A stretch of 45,329 nucleotides of DNA from Plantactinospora alkalitolerans (GCF_015690345.1 NZ_JADPUN010000407.1:1-45329); one strand, 5' to 3'. Shown: positions 24,264-33,269, counted from the stretch's first letter. The notes: generated from the letters alone by a model not told the origin. Program-made: numbers and translations.

Positions 24264-24920
24264 TCAACTCGTCTGGATCGGTGTTGGTGCTGGCGGCAGG
24301 GCTGCGGTGATGAGGGGGAAGATCTCGCGGGCGACGTAGCGTTTCAGACAGCGGATGATCTCCCTGGTGGATTTGCCCTCGATTGAGCGTTTGGTGGCGT
24401 AGTCGCGGGTGCGTTGGTCGCGGCCGAGTCGGGTCAGGACGATGATGTAGAGGGCGCTGTTGGCGCGTCGGTCGCCGCCGCGGTTGAGACGGTGTCGGGT
24501 GGTCTTCCCCGACGACGCCTCGATGGGGTTGACGCCGCAGAGGGCGGCGAACGCGGGCTGGTTGGTCAGCCGGTCGGGGTTGTCGCCGGGGGTGATGAGC
24601 AGCGCCGCGGCGGTGCCGGGCCGACGCTGTACTGGTCGAGCAGCTGCGGGGCGCAGGCGGTGATGGCGGTGCTCATCTGCTGTTGCAGGGCTCGGGTTTC
24701 GTCGGTGAGGGCCAGGACGCGGCGCGCCAGGCTGCGCAGGACGGTGCTGGTCGCCGCGTGGGTGCTGTGTTGGGTGGTGGTGGGCAAGGTCGCGCAGGCG
24801 CGGATCAGCGCGACGCGACCGAGGCCGTTCAGCGACTCCCGCAGCGTCGGGCCGGCTCGTACGAGCACGGCCTTGAGCTGGTTGACGGCCTGGGTGCGGG
24901 CCTTGACCGCCGAGTCTGCC
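24264..24920 (-). pseudogene. IS110-family transposase, 5'-truncated and frameshifted
   Basis: The C-terminal piece (24264 to ~24627) reads LLITPGDNPDRLTNQPAFAA, LCGVNPIEASSGKTTRHRLN and RGGDRRANSALYIIVLTRLG, the IS110 C-terminal (transposase_20) domain with its conserved serine pair. The preceding part (about 24620-24915) is in another frame: SADSAVKARTQAVNQLKAVL then LNGLGRVALIRACATLP. A single frameshift near 24620 (YSVG to TAAALLITPG) joins them. The N-terminal DEDD nuclease half is missing. It sits against the broken IS3 OrfA, indicating nested insertion. Confidence 0.85.
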
Positions 24921-25530
24921 GAGCGTGAACTCGGTCAGCACCTTCTTCAACCAGGAGGCCCCGTACGCGGTCCGGTACAACACCTCCCCCAACTCCCCCT
25001 GCCTGACCCTGGTCATACCGGCATCGGCCAGGTCATACAGGTATTGGCGGAACACCTCCCGGCCTCCACCGGCGGCAGTTGCTCCGCCTCACCGAACGGC
25101 ACCCGTGCTGTGCCGGCCGGCACCGAAACGGCTTGGACGGATCCGCATCGTCCGGCGGATCATCGGCGTCCAGCGCCTCGTTATGCTCCTCGTCCTCGTC
25201 GTCGGCGACCCGGGCGGCACCCGGCCGGCGGGGTCGGTGCCGGCCGCGCAGCCTTACCGCCTGGACGTGCCGTACCCCGCTCCAGATCGGCCCGCTCCAG
25301 ATCGGGCCGTGCCGCCGGCGACACCGCCGACGTCGCCCCACGGGCCGACATCGGCCTTGCCGCCGAGCCCGCCACACTCACCGTCGCGGCCAGCAGCCGC
25401 CCCCGCTCCTCCTCCGACCCGGGCGGGGCAAACGACCGGCACTGCATCACCCACAGCTCGACCGGCACCCCCGGAATCTCGGCATCCGGATAGCCGGGAA
25501 GACGGCTGTGCGTTTCCGTTTGAAATGAGC
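24915..25530 (-). pseudogene. Decayed gene of unknown family upstream of the IS110 relic
   Basis: Protein-like stretches occur in all three minus-strand frames: PGVPVELWVMQCRSFAPPGS and EEERGRLLAATVSVAG (near 25450), an acidic ADDEDEEHNEALDADDPPDD (near 25180), and EVFRQYLYDLADAGMTRVRQ then GELGEVLYRTAYGASWLKKV (25060-24930). The last ends abruptly where IS110 begins. I read this as one gene broken by frameshifts and cut by the IS. I do not recognise the protein. Confidence 0.4.
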
Positions 25531-25914
25531 CGGGGCCGGTGCGTGACCAGGTATGGAGCAGTTCATGTGGGAGTTGATCCGCTGCCGACTCCCCAATTAA
25601 TCTGCTCCGTTCTTGGGCGCTTGGCGCTGTCAGCCAGCTCCAACGTTCGTTTGTAGCGCGAGTTTTATAGCCGGTTGCCAAGCGTCGCCTCTATGCAATG
25701 TCGGCGAGTCCCAGCGCCGCGGGGCGGCTCTGTAGGCGAGCGCGTGGTGGTGACAAGCCCTGCGCCAAACAGCAAAATTTCGCCGATTGGTGCAATGCGG
25801 TCGCGTGTGATGGCGAGCTGGATGCGTTTGTCCGGCGGCGCGGAGCTGACGCGCCCGGTCCTGGTAGCTGCGGGCGGCATCATGGTCGAACGGCGCCTGC
25901 ATCGGGGTCGAGCG
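25531..25914. other. Gap between relics
   Basis: There is no confident gene. A minus-strand stretch reading IQLAITRDRIAPIGEILLFG then AGLVTTTRSPTEPPRGAG looks protein-like but has no identifiable start or domain. Confidence 0.4.
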
Positions 25915-26230
25915 GTCTACCTGGGGATCGTCGAAGAGCTCCAGGCCAGCGGTATCCAGCTCGAAGTGGCTCACCGGCCCGCTCACCGGCATCTACGACC
26001 CCAACGGCATGGGTGCCATGTTCTTCGCCGTCCTCGCCGTCGCCGGGCAGATCGAGCGCAACTACATCCGGGAGAAGACCCTCGAAGGCCAGGTCGCCGG
26101 GGACGACGACCTGCCGCTGCGGCCCAAGCCCGCCCGGATCCGGCAGGCCGACGAGCCGGAGACTCCCGAGCAAGCCGCTCTTCGTGAGCGCCTGCAGGAT
26201 CAGGTCCTCCGGCGTCGCGTGGGCGAGTAG
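25915..26230 (+). pseudogene. Large serine recombinase/resolvase fragment, frameshifted
   Basis: One frame gives GIVEELQASGIQLE and the next frame continues WLTGPLTGIYDPNGMGAMFF then AVLAVAGQIERNYIREKTLE, the conserved second half of a resolvase catalytic domain (Q..RNYIREKTLEG). A single indel near 25970 separates the frames. The catalytic serine and N-terminus are missing. After EGQ the sequence becomes unrelated and stops at 26230, so the DNA-binding half is also gone. It marks a former integrative element. Confidence 0.75.
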
Positions 26231-26283
26231 CCCGGTTCGCGCCCTGCTGGCCGCGGCGCTGGTGGCAGAGCAGGATGGAAGAG

Positions 26284-28479
26284 CTACTCGTAGCGGGTCA
26301 CCGAGATTTCGGTGTTCTTGTGCGCCGTGCGGAATGTTCCGGCCACCGCGGCGGCGGCGAGCAGGAGACTCGCGGCGAGGGCGAGGAAGTAGGACCGGTC
26401 CGGCCAAGAGACTGTACGGCGTCCCTCGGTGAGGCCGGCGACGACGCACCAGGCGGCCAGGAACCCGAGCCCGATGCAGAGGGCGAAGACCGTGGCGAGG
26501 GGAAGCGCGGTCTCGGCGAGGATGACGCGCCGTAAGGTCGAGACGGGCATGCCCGTGAGCCGCAGGAGGCCGAGCACCCGCTTCCGATCGAGGATGGCGG
26601 CGGTGGTCGAGACCGCAAGCGAGACCGCGGAGATGATGGTGGCGACCAGCATGCCAAGGCCGGTAAGGCCGGCGTAGCGGTTCGCCGTCGTCTGCAGTGC
26701 TGACGCCGCCAGCTCGGTTCGCGTGGCCGGCGGCAGCGCCAGTCGAACTCCGCTGCGGAGAACTGCCGTACGGGCGCGTTCGGTCGAGCTCGCCGTGCCG
26801 TCGGTGGCGATCAGGAGGATTGCCGGCGCGGTGTCGGGTGCTGCCGTCGCGGAGACGACCGGCGGTCCGCCCTCGAAGTAGTCGCTGGCGACTTGCACAT
26901 GGTCGGCTCCGGCCGGGACGGGCAGCCCGAGCCGCGCGGCGTCGGACGCGGCGAAGACGACTCCCTCTTCGGGGTGGTGGTGACCGATCGCCGCGACCGT
27001 GACTCCCGGAGTGTGGGCGACCCGGGACGCTTGGGTAATCGCCGCGTCGGCTTCGGTCGGCCGAGTAGCAAGATAGGCGAGCACCGTGGACTTCGCGAGC
27101 CGATCGGAGCCGTCGGCCTGCGCGGACTGCGCGGTGACGGTGGTGACGGCTGCTGCGAACACCGACACCATGAAGACGGCCGCGACCAGGCCGCTGACCG
27201 CGCGGAAGGTGGCCCGCGGGTGCTGGCGGATCCGGTTCATCGCGATGACCCCGGCCGTGCCCCGGACTCCGCGTGCCGCGAGGTGGGCCACCCAGTACGT
27301 AAGCACCGGTCCGGAGGTCACCAGCCCGAGCGAGATCAGCAGGAAACCCAGGACGAGGAGCATCTCGACGCCGTAGAGCGGTGAGCCGAGCACGGACGTG
27401 AGCGTGACGCCGAGCATGAGCGTCGTCCCAGCGATCAGCGGTACGACGGCGAAGGCTGCGGGACGGCGTTCGGACTGCTCGCGGCTGACGCCGAGCGGTC
27501 CGATCCCGGCGTGGGCGGTGCGCCACCACGCGACGGCGGTGGAGACGGCGACGACGCCCGCGACGACGGCGATCACGGTGAAGGGCGCCACGGTCAGGTC
27601 CGTACGGAAGAACCGGCCGTCACCCACCTCGATCCTCGCGGCGATCGGGCTGAGCAGCCAGGCCGACAAGGCACCTGCGAAGGCACCGGCGAGGCTGGTC
27701 ACGCCAGTCTCGGCGGCCGCGATGTCGGCGACCCGACGGGGTGTGGCGCCGATGAGGCGTAGCGTGGCGAAGCGCTCGGCGCGTTCAGCCGCGCCCAGGC
27801 GGGTGACCACCCCGACGAGGATCAGGACCGGCAGCAGAATGGCGATCGCGCCGATGATCGCGACCGTACGGTAGGCGACGTTCGGATACGCCGCACCACC
27901 GAACCCCGCGACGGACCAGACGCCGAACTGGGATTCGTCCGCCCCGCTGCCGCCTCGCGACGGATTCAGGTCACCAGCCGCCGTACCGGTCACGACGACC
28001 AGCGAGTCGGGACTTGCCAGTCCCGCGTGACCGATGACGCCCGCCCTCGTGCCGTAGCGGGCGCCGAGTTCGTCGGCCGGGTGGGCGTCGATGAGGGCGG
28101 CCAGCGCCGGGGAGGCGTAGTACGTGCCGGCCAGCGGAGCACGCCCGACCCCAGGCACGGCCACCGTCGAGCCTGGCGACGCGGCGACGTCGATCCGGGT
28201 GATCGTCCGTCCCATGAAGTAGTCCGGGGTGCTCGACGCCAGCACCGTGTCATCGCTCGGGGCAGCCGCCGCGGGGTCGCTGACCTGCTGGGGAGACACC
28301 CCGGCGCTCAGCGTGGTCCAGGTCGAGCGTTCGGCGCGGGACGCGAGCGCGTCATATGCGCCCCACAGCAACAGCAGCAACGCGACGCCGACCGCGACAC
28401 CCGCGGCCATACCGGCCAGCCGGATCCGCGCACCCCGGTCGCCGGCCGTGACCAACCTCGCCAACGAGAAGACGCTCAT
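26284..28479 (-). CDS. FtsX-type ABC transporter permease
   Basis: The 731-residue membrane protein starts at ATG 28479 with GGAGGG 8 nt upstream; the ATG overlaps the stop of the ATPase gene by 4 bp (ATGA). The architecture is the duplicated MacB/FtsX permease: an N-terminal helix (IRLAGMAAGVAVGVALLLLL), a large extracytoplasmic loop (about 50-250), a first bundle (AIIGAIAILLPVLILVGVVT, RLGAAERAERFATLRLIGAT), central helices, a second loop, and a C-terminal bundle (AAILDRKRVLGLLRLTGMPV, RRVILAETALPLATVFALCI). Such permeases act mechanically with the ATPase in lipid, peptide or drug handling. It is the last gene of a PadR-ATPase-permease operon, so export of a toxic compound is likely. Confidence 0.92.
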   Translation of the reverse strand: MSVFSLARLVTAGDRGARIRLAGMAAGVAVGVALLLLLWGAYDALASRAERSTWTTLSAGVSPQQVSDPAAAAPSDDTVLASSTPDYFMGRTITRIDVAASPGSTVAVPGVGRAPLAGTYYASPALAALIDAHPADELGARYGTRAGVIGHAGLASPDSLVVVTGTAAGDLNPSRGGSGADESQFGVWSVAGFGGAAYPNVAYRTVAIIGAIAILLPVLILVGVVTRLGAAERAERFATLRLIGATPRRVADIAAAETGVTSLAGAFAGALSAWLLSPIAARIEVGDGRFFRTDLTVAPFTVIAVVAGVVAVSTAVAWWRTAHAGIGPLGVSREQSERRPAAFAVVPLIAGTTLMLGVTLTSVLGSPLYGVEMLLVLGFLLISLGLVTSGPVLTYWVAHLAARGVRGTAGVIAMNRIRQHPRATFRAVSGLVAAVFMVSVFAAAVTTVTAQSAQADGSDRLAKSTVLAYLATRPTEADAAITQASRVAHTPGVTVAAIGHHHPEEGVVFAASDAARLGLPVPAGADHVQVASDYFEGGPPVVSATAAPDTAPAILLIATDGTASSTERARTAVLRSGVRLALPPATRTELAASALQTTANRYAGLTGLGMLVATIISAVSLAVSTTAAILDRKRVLGLLRLTGMPVSTLRRVILAETALPLATVFALCIGLGFLAAWCVVAGLTEGRRTVSWPDRSYFLALAASLLLAAAAVAGTFRTAHKNTEISVTRYE

Positions 28480-29204
28480 CCGGTCGGCCCTCCGAACGTG
28501 ATCTGCCCGTCGCGGACGATCAGTTCCCGGTCGGCGTACGCGGCCGTGCGCGGGTCGTGGGTGATGAGCACGACCGTGGTGCCGGTCGCCCGCGCCGCCT
28601 CGGTGAGGGCGAGCATCACGTTCTCGGCGGCGAGCGAGTCCAGTGATCCGGTCGGCTCGTCGGCGAACAGGACGGCCGGCTCGGTGGCCAGCGCCCGGGC
28701 CACGGCGACACGCTGTGCCTGGCCGCCGGACAGTTGTGCTGGCAACTTGCCGGAGTGCTCGGCCACCCCGAGCCGCTCGAGCCATACCTCGGCCCGTCGT
28801 AGCGCTTCGCGACGCTTGGTGCCGGCCAGCAGCAGGGGAATCGTCACGTTGTCCACTGCGGACAGGTCGGGTAGGAGCTGGCCGTACTGGAACACGAACC
28901 CGAACTCACCGAGCCGTAACCGTGAGCGGCCCGCCTCGTCGAGGGCGGTGAGGCGGACCTGCTTGTATTCGACGGTGCCGTGATCGGGAACCAGGACACC
29001 GGCGAGCACGTGCAGGAGCGTGGACTTGCCCGAGCCGGACGGCCCGGTGATCGCCATGACCTCCCCGGCGTGCACGTCCACGTGGATACCGCGCAGGGCC
29101 TCGGTGAACCCGAACGACAGCCGCAGCCCGCGCGCCCGCAGCAGCGGAACCGACCCGCCCGCGGCCGACAGCGACGGCGACCCCATCACTTTCGCCTCGC
29201 TCAT
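28476..29204 (-). CDS. ABC transporter ATP-binding protein (MacB/LolD type)
   Basis: The 242-residue ATPase starts at ATG 29204, which overlaps the stop of the PadR gene by 4 bp. Motifs in order: Walker A GPSGSGKST, Q-loop FGFVFQYGQLLPDLSAVDNV, signature LSGGQAQRVAVARALATEPA, Walker B VLFADEPTGSLD and H-loop VVLITHDPRTAAYAD. The Q-loop context and the EPTGSLD motif are typical of the LolD/MacB branch, which partners FtsX-type permeases. It should form a dimer energising the permease encoded next. Confidence 0.95.
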   Translation of the reverse strand: MSEAKVMGSPSLSAAGGSVPLLRARGLRLSFGFTEALRGIHVDVHAGEVMAITGPSGSGKSTLLHVLAGVLVPDHGTVEYKQVRLTALDEAGRSRLRLGEFGFVFQYGQLLPDLSAVDNVTIPLLLAGTKRREALRRAEVWLERLGVAEHSGKLPAQLSGGQAQRVAVARALATEPAVLFADEPTGSLDSLAAENVMLALTEAARATGTTVVLITHDPRTAAYADRELIVRDGQITFGGPTG

Positions 29205-29725
29205 CCCGCCACCGCCGCTCGCAGCTGGGAGAGACGCGAGACCGTCAAATCGATCCAGCGCAGATCCGCCTCGATGTGAAACAAGGCGTAATCGCATGTC
29301 AGCACCGTTTCCAGAGCAGCGCCCTTCTTCTCCCTGGTCAGCTCTCGCATCTGAGCCGTGTGCTGGGCGCGTTGCAGGTCAAGCACGCGGCCGGCCGGGT
29401 CCCCGAGCAGCAGCGCGATGATCGTCTTGGCGAAGAGGTTGCTCTGCAGCGTCTCGGACGGCACCTCGGGAGTGAACATCCACTCCTGGACACGACCGCG
29501 GCCCGCCGAGGTGATCCCGTACCGCTTGCGGTCCGGCCCGGACCCCGCCTCCTCACCGACCATCTCCGCCCAGCCGTTACGGCTCAGCCGCGTCAAGGTC
29601 GAATACACCTGTCCGAACGCCAGTGGCTTCTTCATGCCGAACCAGCGGTCGTAGCTGTTCTTCAGGTCGTAGCCGTGGCTCGCACCTGTTCCCAACAGGC
29701 CGAGCAACGCAGTCGTGTTGTCCAC
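29201..29725 (-). CDS. PadR-family transcriptional regulator
   Basis: About 174 residues from GTG 29725; GTG 29740 would add MYSVA. The winged helix is ALLGLLGTGASHGYDLKNSY, then FGQVYSTLTRLSRNGWAEMV and KRYGITSAGRGRVQEWM. A C-terminal four-helix-like dimerisation region (RAQHTAQMRELTREKKGAAL) marks the PadR subfamily that controls multidrug ABC transporters. TATAGT ends 6 nt before GTG 29725, so translation may be leaderless from that codon. It overlaps the downstream ATPase gene, forming a three-gene operon that it probably represses. Confidence 0.92.
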   Translation of the reverse strand: MDNTTALLGLLGTGASHGYDLKNSYDRWFGMKKPLAFGQVYSTLTRLSRNGWAEMVGEEAGSGPDRKRYGITSAGRGRVQEWMFTPEVPSETLQSNLFAKTIIALLLGDPAGRVLDLQRAQHTAQMRELTREKKGAALETVLTCDYALFHIEADLRWIDLTVSRLSQLRAAVAG

Positions 29726-29731
29726 GGCGAC

Positions 29732-29774
29732 ACTATACACGCCGTATCTACACGCGGAATCTACTGGTATTCAA
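29732..29774 (-). promoter_or_regulatory. Promoter region of the PadR-ABC operon
   Basis: Reading the minus strand, TTGAAT (29774-29769) and TAGATA (29750-29745) are separated by 18 bp, a good sigma-70 type promoter. A second -10 candidate, TATAGT (29737-29732), sits just before the GTG start. ATAC/GTAT half-sites around GGCGT between them could be where PadR binds. Confidence 0.6.
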
Positions 29775-30060
29775 GGATCCACCGGACGACCCGGAACGGC
29801 GGACCCAGCTCACGTCGATGATGCTGCGGTGGAGCCTCCTGTCGATCTGATTCGGCGGTGAGCGCTCGACCTTCGGCTGAGCAGGTCGTCGGCTGGGATG
29901 GTGTCGGCCTTCAACATGGTGTAGATCGTCTTGTCGGGCTCGGTGGTGTTCCGCCACCAGGAGTCGGGCAGCGCCGTTGCTGTGCGTAGTTTTCCGCTGA
30001 TTGCAACCTTTCCGGCCGCCGCCCCCGTGGATACCGGCAGGGCCGAAGAAGGGGGACGGG
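29775..30060. other. Gap with candidate ECF promoter
   Basis: There is no convincing gene; a minus-strand stretch (TEPDKTIYTMLKADTIPADD) may be a relic. TTGCAACCTTTCC at 30001-30013, with CGTGGA about 17 nt after GCAACC, resembles an ECF-sigma promoter (-35 CAACC, -10 CGT) and could be autoregulated by the sigma factor it precedes. Confidence 0.4.
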
Positions 30061-30576
30061 ATGCAGGCCGAGGCTGAGCGACAGTACGGCGACTTCGTCG
30101 CGACGCGCGCCGCGCCGTTGGTGGGCTTCGCCTTCCTGCTGTGTGGTGACTGGCACCGCGCCGAGGACACCGTGCAGAGTGCGCTGGTAAAGCTGTATCT
30201 GGCCTGGCCACGACTGGATCGGGTCGACGCGGTGGAGCCCTACGTGCGGCGCATCGTCCTGCGAGTACTGGCCGACAATGGCCGGCTGGCCCGGTTCCGC
30301 CGGGAACGGCTCAGCGACCGGGTGCCCGAGCGGCCGGGCGCGGACAGCAGCGACGCCGCCGACGACCGGATGGTGCTGCTCTCCGCGCTCGCCGCGCTAC
30401 CGCCGCGGCAACGGGCCGTGGTGGTGCTGCGCTTCTGGGAGGACCAGTCGATCGAGCAGTGCGCAGAGGCGCTCGGCTGCTCCGAGGGAACCGTGAAGAG
30501 CCAGGCCGCCCGCGGTCTGCAGACCCTCCGGAATCTGCTGGGGAACCAATTTCTCGCATCGAAGGAGCGAGGCTGA
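30061..30576 (+). CDS. SigE-family ECF RNA polymerase sigma factor
   Basis: The 171-residue protein starts at ATG 30061, after GGGGGACGGG. Region 2 is YGDFVATRAAPLVGFAFLLC, GDWHRAEDTVQSALVKLYLA with WPRLDRVDAVEPYVRRIV. Region 4 is LLSALAALPPRQRAVVVLRF, WEDQSIEQCAEALGCSEGTV with KSQAARGLQTLR. This is the short SigE-like ECF group abundant in Streptomyces and Micromonospora. It directs RNA polymerase to a specific promoter set. The downstream gene encodes a membrane protein 2 bp away and is probably co-transcribed, standing where an anti-sigma factor would be. Confidence 0.93.
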   Translation: MQAEAERQYGDFVATRAAPLVGFAFLLCGDWHRAEDTVQSALVKLYLAWPRLDRVDAVEPYVRRIVLRVLADNGRLARFRRERLSDRVPERPGADSSDAADDRMVLLSALAALPPRQRAVVVLRFWEDQSIEQCAEALGCSEGTVKSQAARGLQTLRNLLGNQFLASKERG

Positions 30577-30578
30577 CC

Positions 30579-31754
30579 ATGAACGACCTCCACGAGTTGA
30601 TCGAACGAGCCTTGGCGGACCAGCCGCCGCTCTCCATCACCAGAGAAACGGCCCTGGACGCCGGCCGCCGCGCGCTACGCCGCCGACGCCGGGCAGCGGC
30701 CGCGATGGGCATCGCCGCCGTGGCCGCCGTGGCCGCGGGCGTCGTGGCCGTGCCGCAGATGCGAGGTACCGAGACTCCGGTCGGCGGACCGTCCGCGACT
30801 GTGGATACCTATGAGGTGCCGCAGATGCCCGCTGCCGACGGGGTACCAGGCGCGGCGGATCAGCCTTCTGCCGTGGGTACCGACCCGCACCTGGTGCATT
30901 TCTCGGTGCCGACAGCGGCCTGGCCGGTGGGTGACGTGTCCTACTCGACCAACACCGGCGCGGGCGCCGAGACCATTGGCGCCGGCAGCGGGTTGACCGT
31001 GACCGTGAGTCGTTCCCGGGGCCCCGCCGAGGACACGGCCAACTCCGGCTCCAAGGTGTCGATGATCCCGGCCGGTTCGTCCAGCCCGGTTCCGCCGCAC
31101 ACCACCAGTACTCCCACGACAGTCGACGGCAACCCGGCGACCCTCTACGCCGCCACTTTTCCGGACGGAAAGTTCCCTTACTTCGGCGTGCTGTGGCAGC
31201 CGGTGGACGGGCTGTGGGTCGGCATGTTCGCGGCGACGGAGCACGGTGAGACGGAGTTGTGGGCGAATGTGGCCGCGCTGCGCCTGGACCAGGCCCAACG
31301 CATTGTCGTGCCGTTCCAGCTGACCTGGGCCCCGGCCAACGTCCGGCTGGCCGGCCTCCAGGCCGGCATCTCCACGGACCAGCCGTACGCCTTCTCCTCG
31401 GCGAACTGGGGTGACGACCGCGGCAACACCTTCACCGTGTCGGTCGGGGGGACTTCGCGGCCGGTCACCTCGCCAAGGTCGCCAGGCGATCCGGCCGTTG
31501 GAGCCCCGTCAGGGCCGCTGCAGCCCAACCGCACCGTCGCTGGGCACAAGGTGCTGTGGACCGAACGCCGATGCCCGCCGACCCAGACGGTGTGCGAGGG
31601 CTCCTTCACCTCTGACGACTACGACGGGGTGCCGCTCGACCTCACGGTGACCGGCTACGACGAGGCGACGGCCAGCCAGATCCTGACCGGCCTGGCGATC
31701 AGCAAGGACATGAAGGATCCTTCGACCTGGCCGGCCGAGCAGATCGTCCGCTGA
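30579..31754 (+). CDS. Membrane-anchored extracytoplasmic protein, putative partner of the ECF sigma factor
   Basis: The 391-residue protein starts at ATG 30579; its GAGG ribosome binding site lies inside the sigma gene's end. Residues 1-40 are cytoplasmic and charged (NDLHELIERALADQPPLSIT, RETALDAGRRALRRRRR). A single helix follows (AAAAMGIAAVAAVAAGVVAV), then about 330 extracytoplasmic residues. There is no HxxxCxxC zinc motif of ZAS anti-sigma factors. The position and topology suggest an anti-sigma-like or signal-sensing role, with the N-terminal tail contacting sigma; that is inference. Two cysteines in RRCPPTQTVCEG could form a disulfide. Confidence 0.8.
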   Translation: MNDLHELIERALADQPPLSITRETALDAGRRALRRRRRAAAAMGIAAVAAVAAGVVAVPQMRGTETPVGGPSATVDTYEVPQMPAADGVPGAADQPSAVGTDPHLVHFSVPTAAWPVGDVSYSTNTGAGAETIGAGSGLTVTVSRSRGPAEDTANSGSKVSMIPAGSSSPVPPHTTSTPTTVDGNPATLYAATFPDGKFPYFGVLWQPVDGLWVGMFAATEHGETELWANVAALRLDQAQRIVVPFQLTWAPANVRLAGLQAGISTDQPYAFSSANWGDDRGNTFTVSVGGTSRPVTSPRSPGDPAVGAPSGPLQPNRTVAGHKVLWTERRCPPTQTVCEGSFTSDDYDGVPLDLTVTGYDEATASQILTGLAISKDMKDPSTWPAEQIVR

Positions 31755-31766
31755 GGACGCATGAGC

Positions 31767-31811
31767 TCTCCGGATTCTGCTTCAACGAGCAGGAGAGGCA
31801 AAATCCGGAGA
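31767..31811 (+). terminator. Nested hairpin after the sigma operon
   Basis: TCTCCGGATT at 31767-31776 pairs exactly with AATCCGGAGA at 31802-31811, and the loop contains a second stem CTGCT/AGCAG. It begins 12 bp after the stop codon of the membrane-protein gene. Confidence 0.65.
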
Positions 31812-32258
31812 CCTCGTGGCCGCGAGTCCACCTGGCCGGCGCTCGGCGCGGTCAGCCCGAACGTGGCCGCGAGTCGCGTTGCCGAGCAGCGCGCTCCCGC
31901 AGGTGCCGCCGGCGCTGGCGACGATCGATTTCCAGCCGATCGTGGATACGTCCCGCCTTCATTCGCTGGCCCTCCACCAGCCTCGCGCGAAGGCCACAAC
32001 ATCGACCGGCGTGCCACATGGCGGGCGAGGACTCTCCGTCCTCGTGGTCGACGGCTTGCCTTCGGGCAGAGTTACCCATACCCGCAACTCCCGCTTGGCC
32101 CTGGAACCGGGTATGGGTGAGCTGGGCGAATTCATCCCCCGCCTCGGTGCAGTCCTGGTCGACGCCCATCGCCGCCCGTCCCTGTCGGCATGATCCAGTT
32201 GGTCCCCGGTAGGCGCCGTCATTCATCAGCACACGGGCGGCCACGCGGGAACCGCCGG
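31812..32258. other. Gap with no recognisable gene
   Basis: Several long frames run through this ~450 bp on both strands, but none has a domain, a ribosome binding site or consistent third-position GC. I see nothing that I can assign. Confidence 0.5.
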
Positions 32259-33269
32259 TCACGGCTGGTACTCACTGCGGGTACGAGGCAGCCACTGGGG
32301 ATGCTGGTCGCGCAGGTAGCGGATCAGTCCCTCGCGCAGGTCGCAGCGCAGGTCCCAGGCGCTGGCGCCATCGGCGGCCGAGGCCTGCACCTGGATGACA
32401 ACGGTCTGTGGGGTGACGTCGACCATCTCGAGGACCCATCGGTCTCGATCCCACAGCGATGAGGACTCGACCAGTCGGCGTGCCTCACGGCGCAGGTCAT
32501 CGAGGTCGGCGGTGTGGTCGACAGGTAACTGGATCTTGCCGATCACCCGTGACTCGTTCCGAGTCCAGTTCTGGAACGGCCGCTCGGTGAAGTACGTGGT
32601 CGGCAGGATGAGCAACCGGTCGTCCCAGAGCCGGATCACCACGTTGGTCAGCTTCACCTCCTCGACCCGGCCCCATTCGTCGTCCACCACCAGCACATCG
32701 CCGACGTGCAGTCCGTCGGCGAAGGCGACCTGAATGCCGGCGAACGCGTTGCCGAGCGCGGTCCGGGCGGAGAGGCCGATCACCGCGCCGACCACCCCGG
32801 CCGAGGTCAGAACGGAGACGCCGAAGAGACGTACCGGCCGGAAGGTGATCATGATCAGGCCGACCGCGAGGATCGTGACGACGGCCACCGTGAGCCGCCG
32901 CACCGGACGGATCTGGGTCCGGGCCCGCCGGACCCGCCGGCTCGTGACCGGATCGGTCGGCAGCCGGCTGAACGTGACTGCTTCGGCAACGTGCAGTGCC
33001 TTGATCACCAGCCACGCAGCGACGGCAATCAGGATCAACAGGATGGAGTGCCGCAGATAACGCTGCCAACCGGCCGGTTCGGGTGGCAGCGCGTAGTACA
33101 GCGCCCCGACCAGCAGAACCGTGGCTGCCGGGCGGCGGCAGGCGTGCCGCAGCGGCTCCAGCAGCCACTTGTAGCGGCCACGGGCAACCCGGCGGACCAG
33201 CACACCGGAGACCAGGTCCACGACCACGGCTGCGGCCAGCGCGGCCAACACGATCAACGCGGTACGCAT
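32259..33269 (-). CDS. MscS-family mechanosensitive ion channel
   Basis: The 336-residue protein starts at ATG 33269, with GGTGGA 10 nt upstream. There are about four N-terminal membrane helices (TALIVLAALAAAVVVDLVSG, TVLLVGALYYALPP, ILLILIAVAAWLVIKALHVA, LTVAVVTILAVGLIMITFRP). The pore helix and MscS core follow: VLTSAGVVGAVIGLSARTAL, GNAFAGIQVAFADGLHVGDV, then VVDDEWGRVEEVKLTNVVIR and the beta-domain motif LPTTYFTERPFQNWTR. The soluble C-terminal domain is complete. It should open under membrane tension to release solutes on osmotic downshift. Confidence 0.95.
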   Translation of the reverse strand: MRTALIVLAALAAAVVVDLVSGVLVRRVARGRYKWLLEPLRHACRRPAATVLLVGALYYALPPEPAGWQRYLRHSILLILIAVAAWLVIKALHVAEAVTFSRLPTDPVTSRRVRRARTQIRPVRRLTVAVVTILAVGLIMITFRPVRLFGVSVLTSAGVVGAVIGLSARTALGNAFAGIQVAFADGLHVGDVLVVDDEWGRVEEVKLTNVVIRLWDDRLLILPTTYFTERPFQNWTRNESRVIGKIQLPVDHTADLDDLRREARRLVESSSLWDRDRWVLEMVDVTPQTVVIQVQASAADGASAWDLRCDLREGLIRYLRDQHPQWLPRTRSEYQP

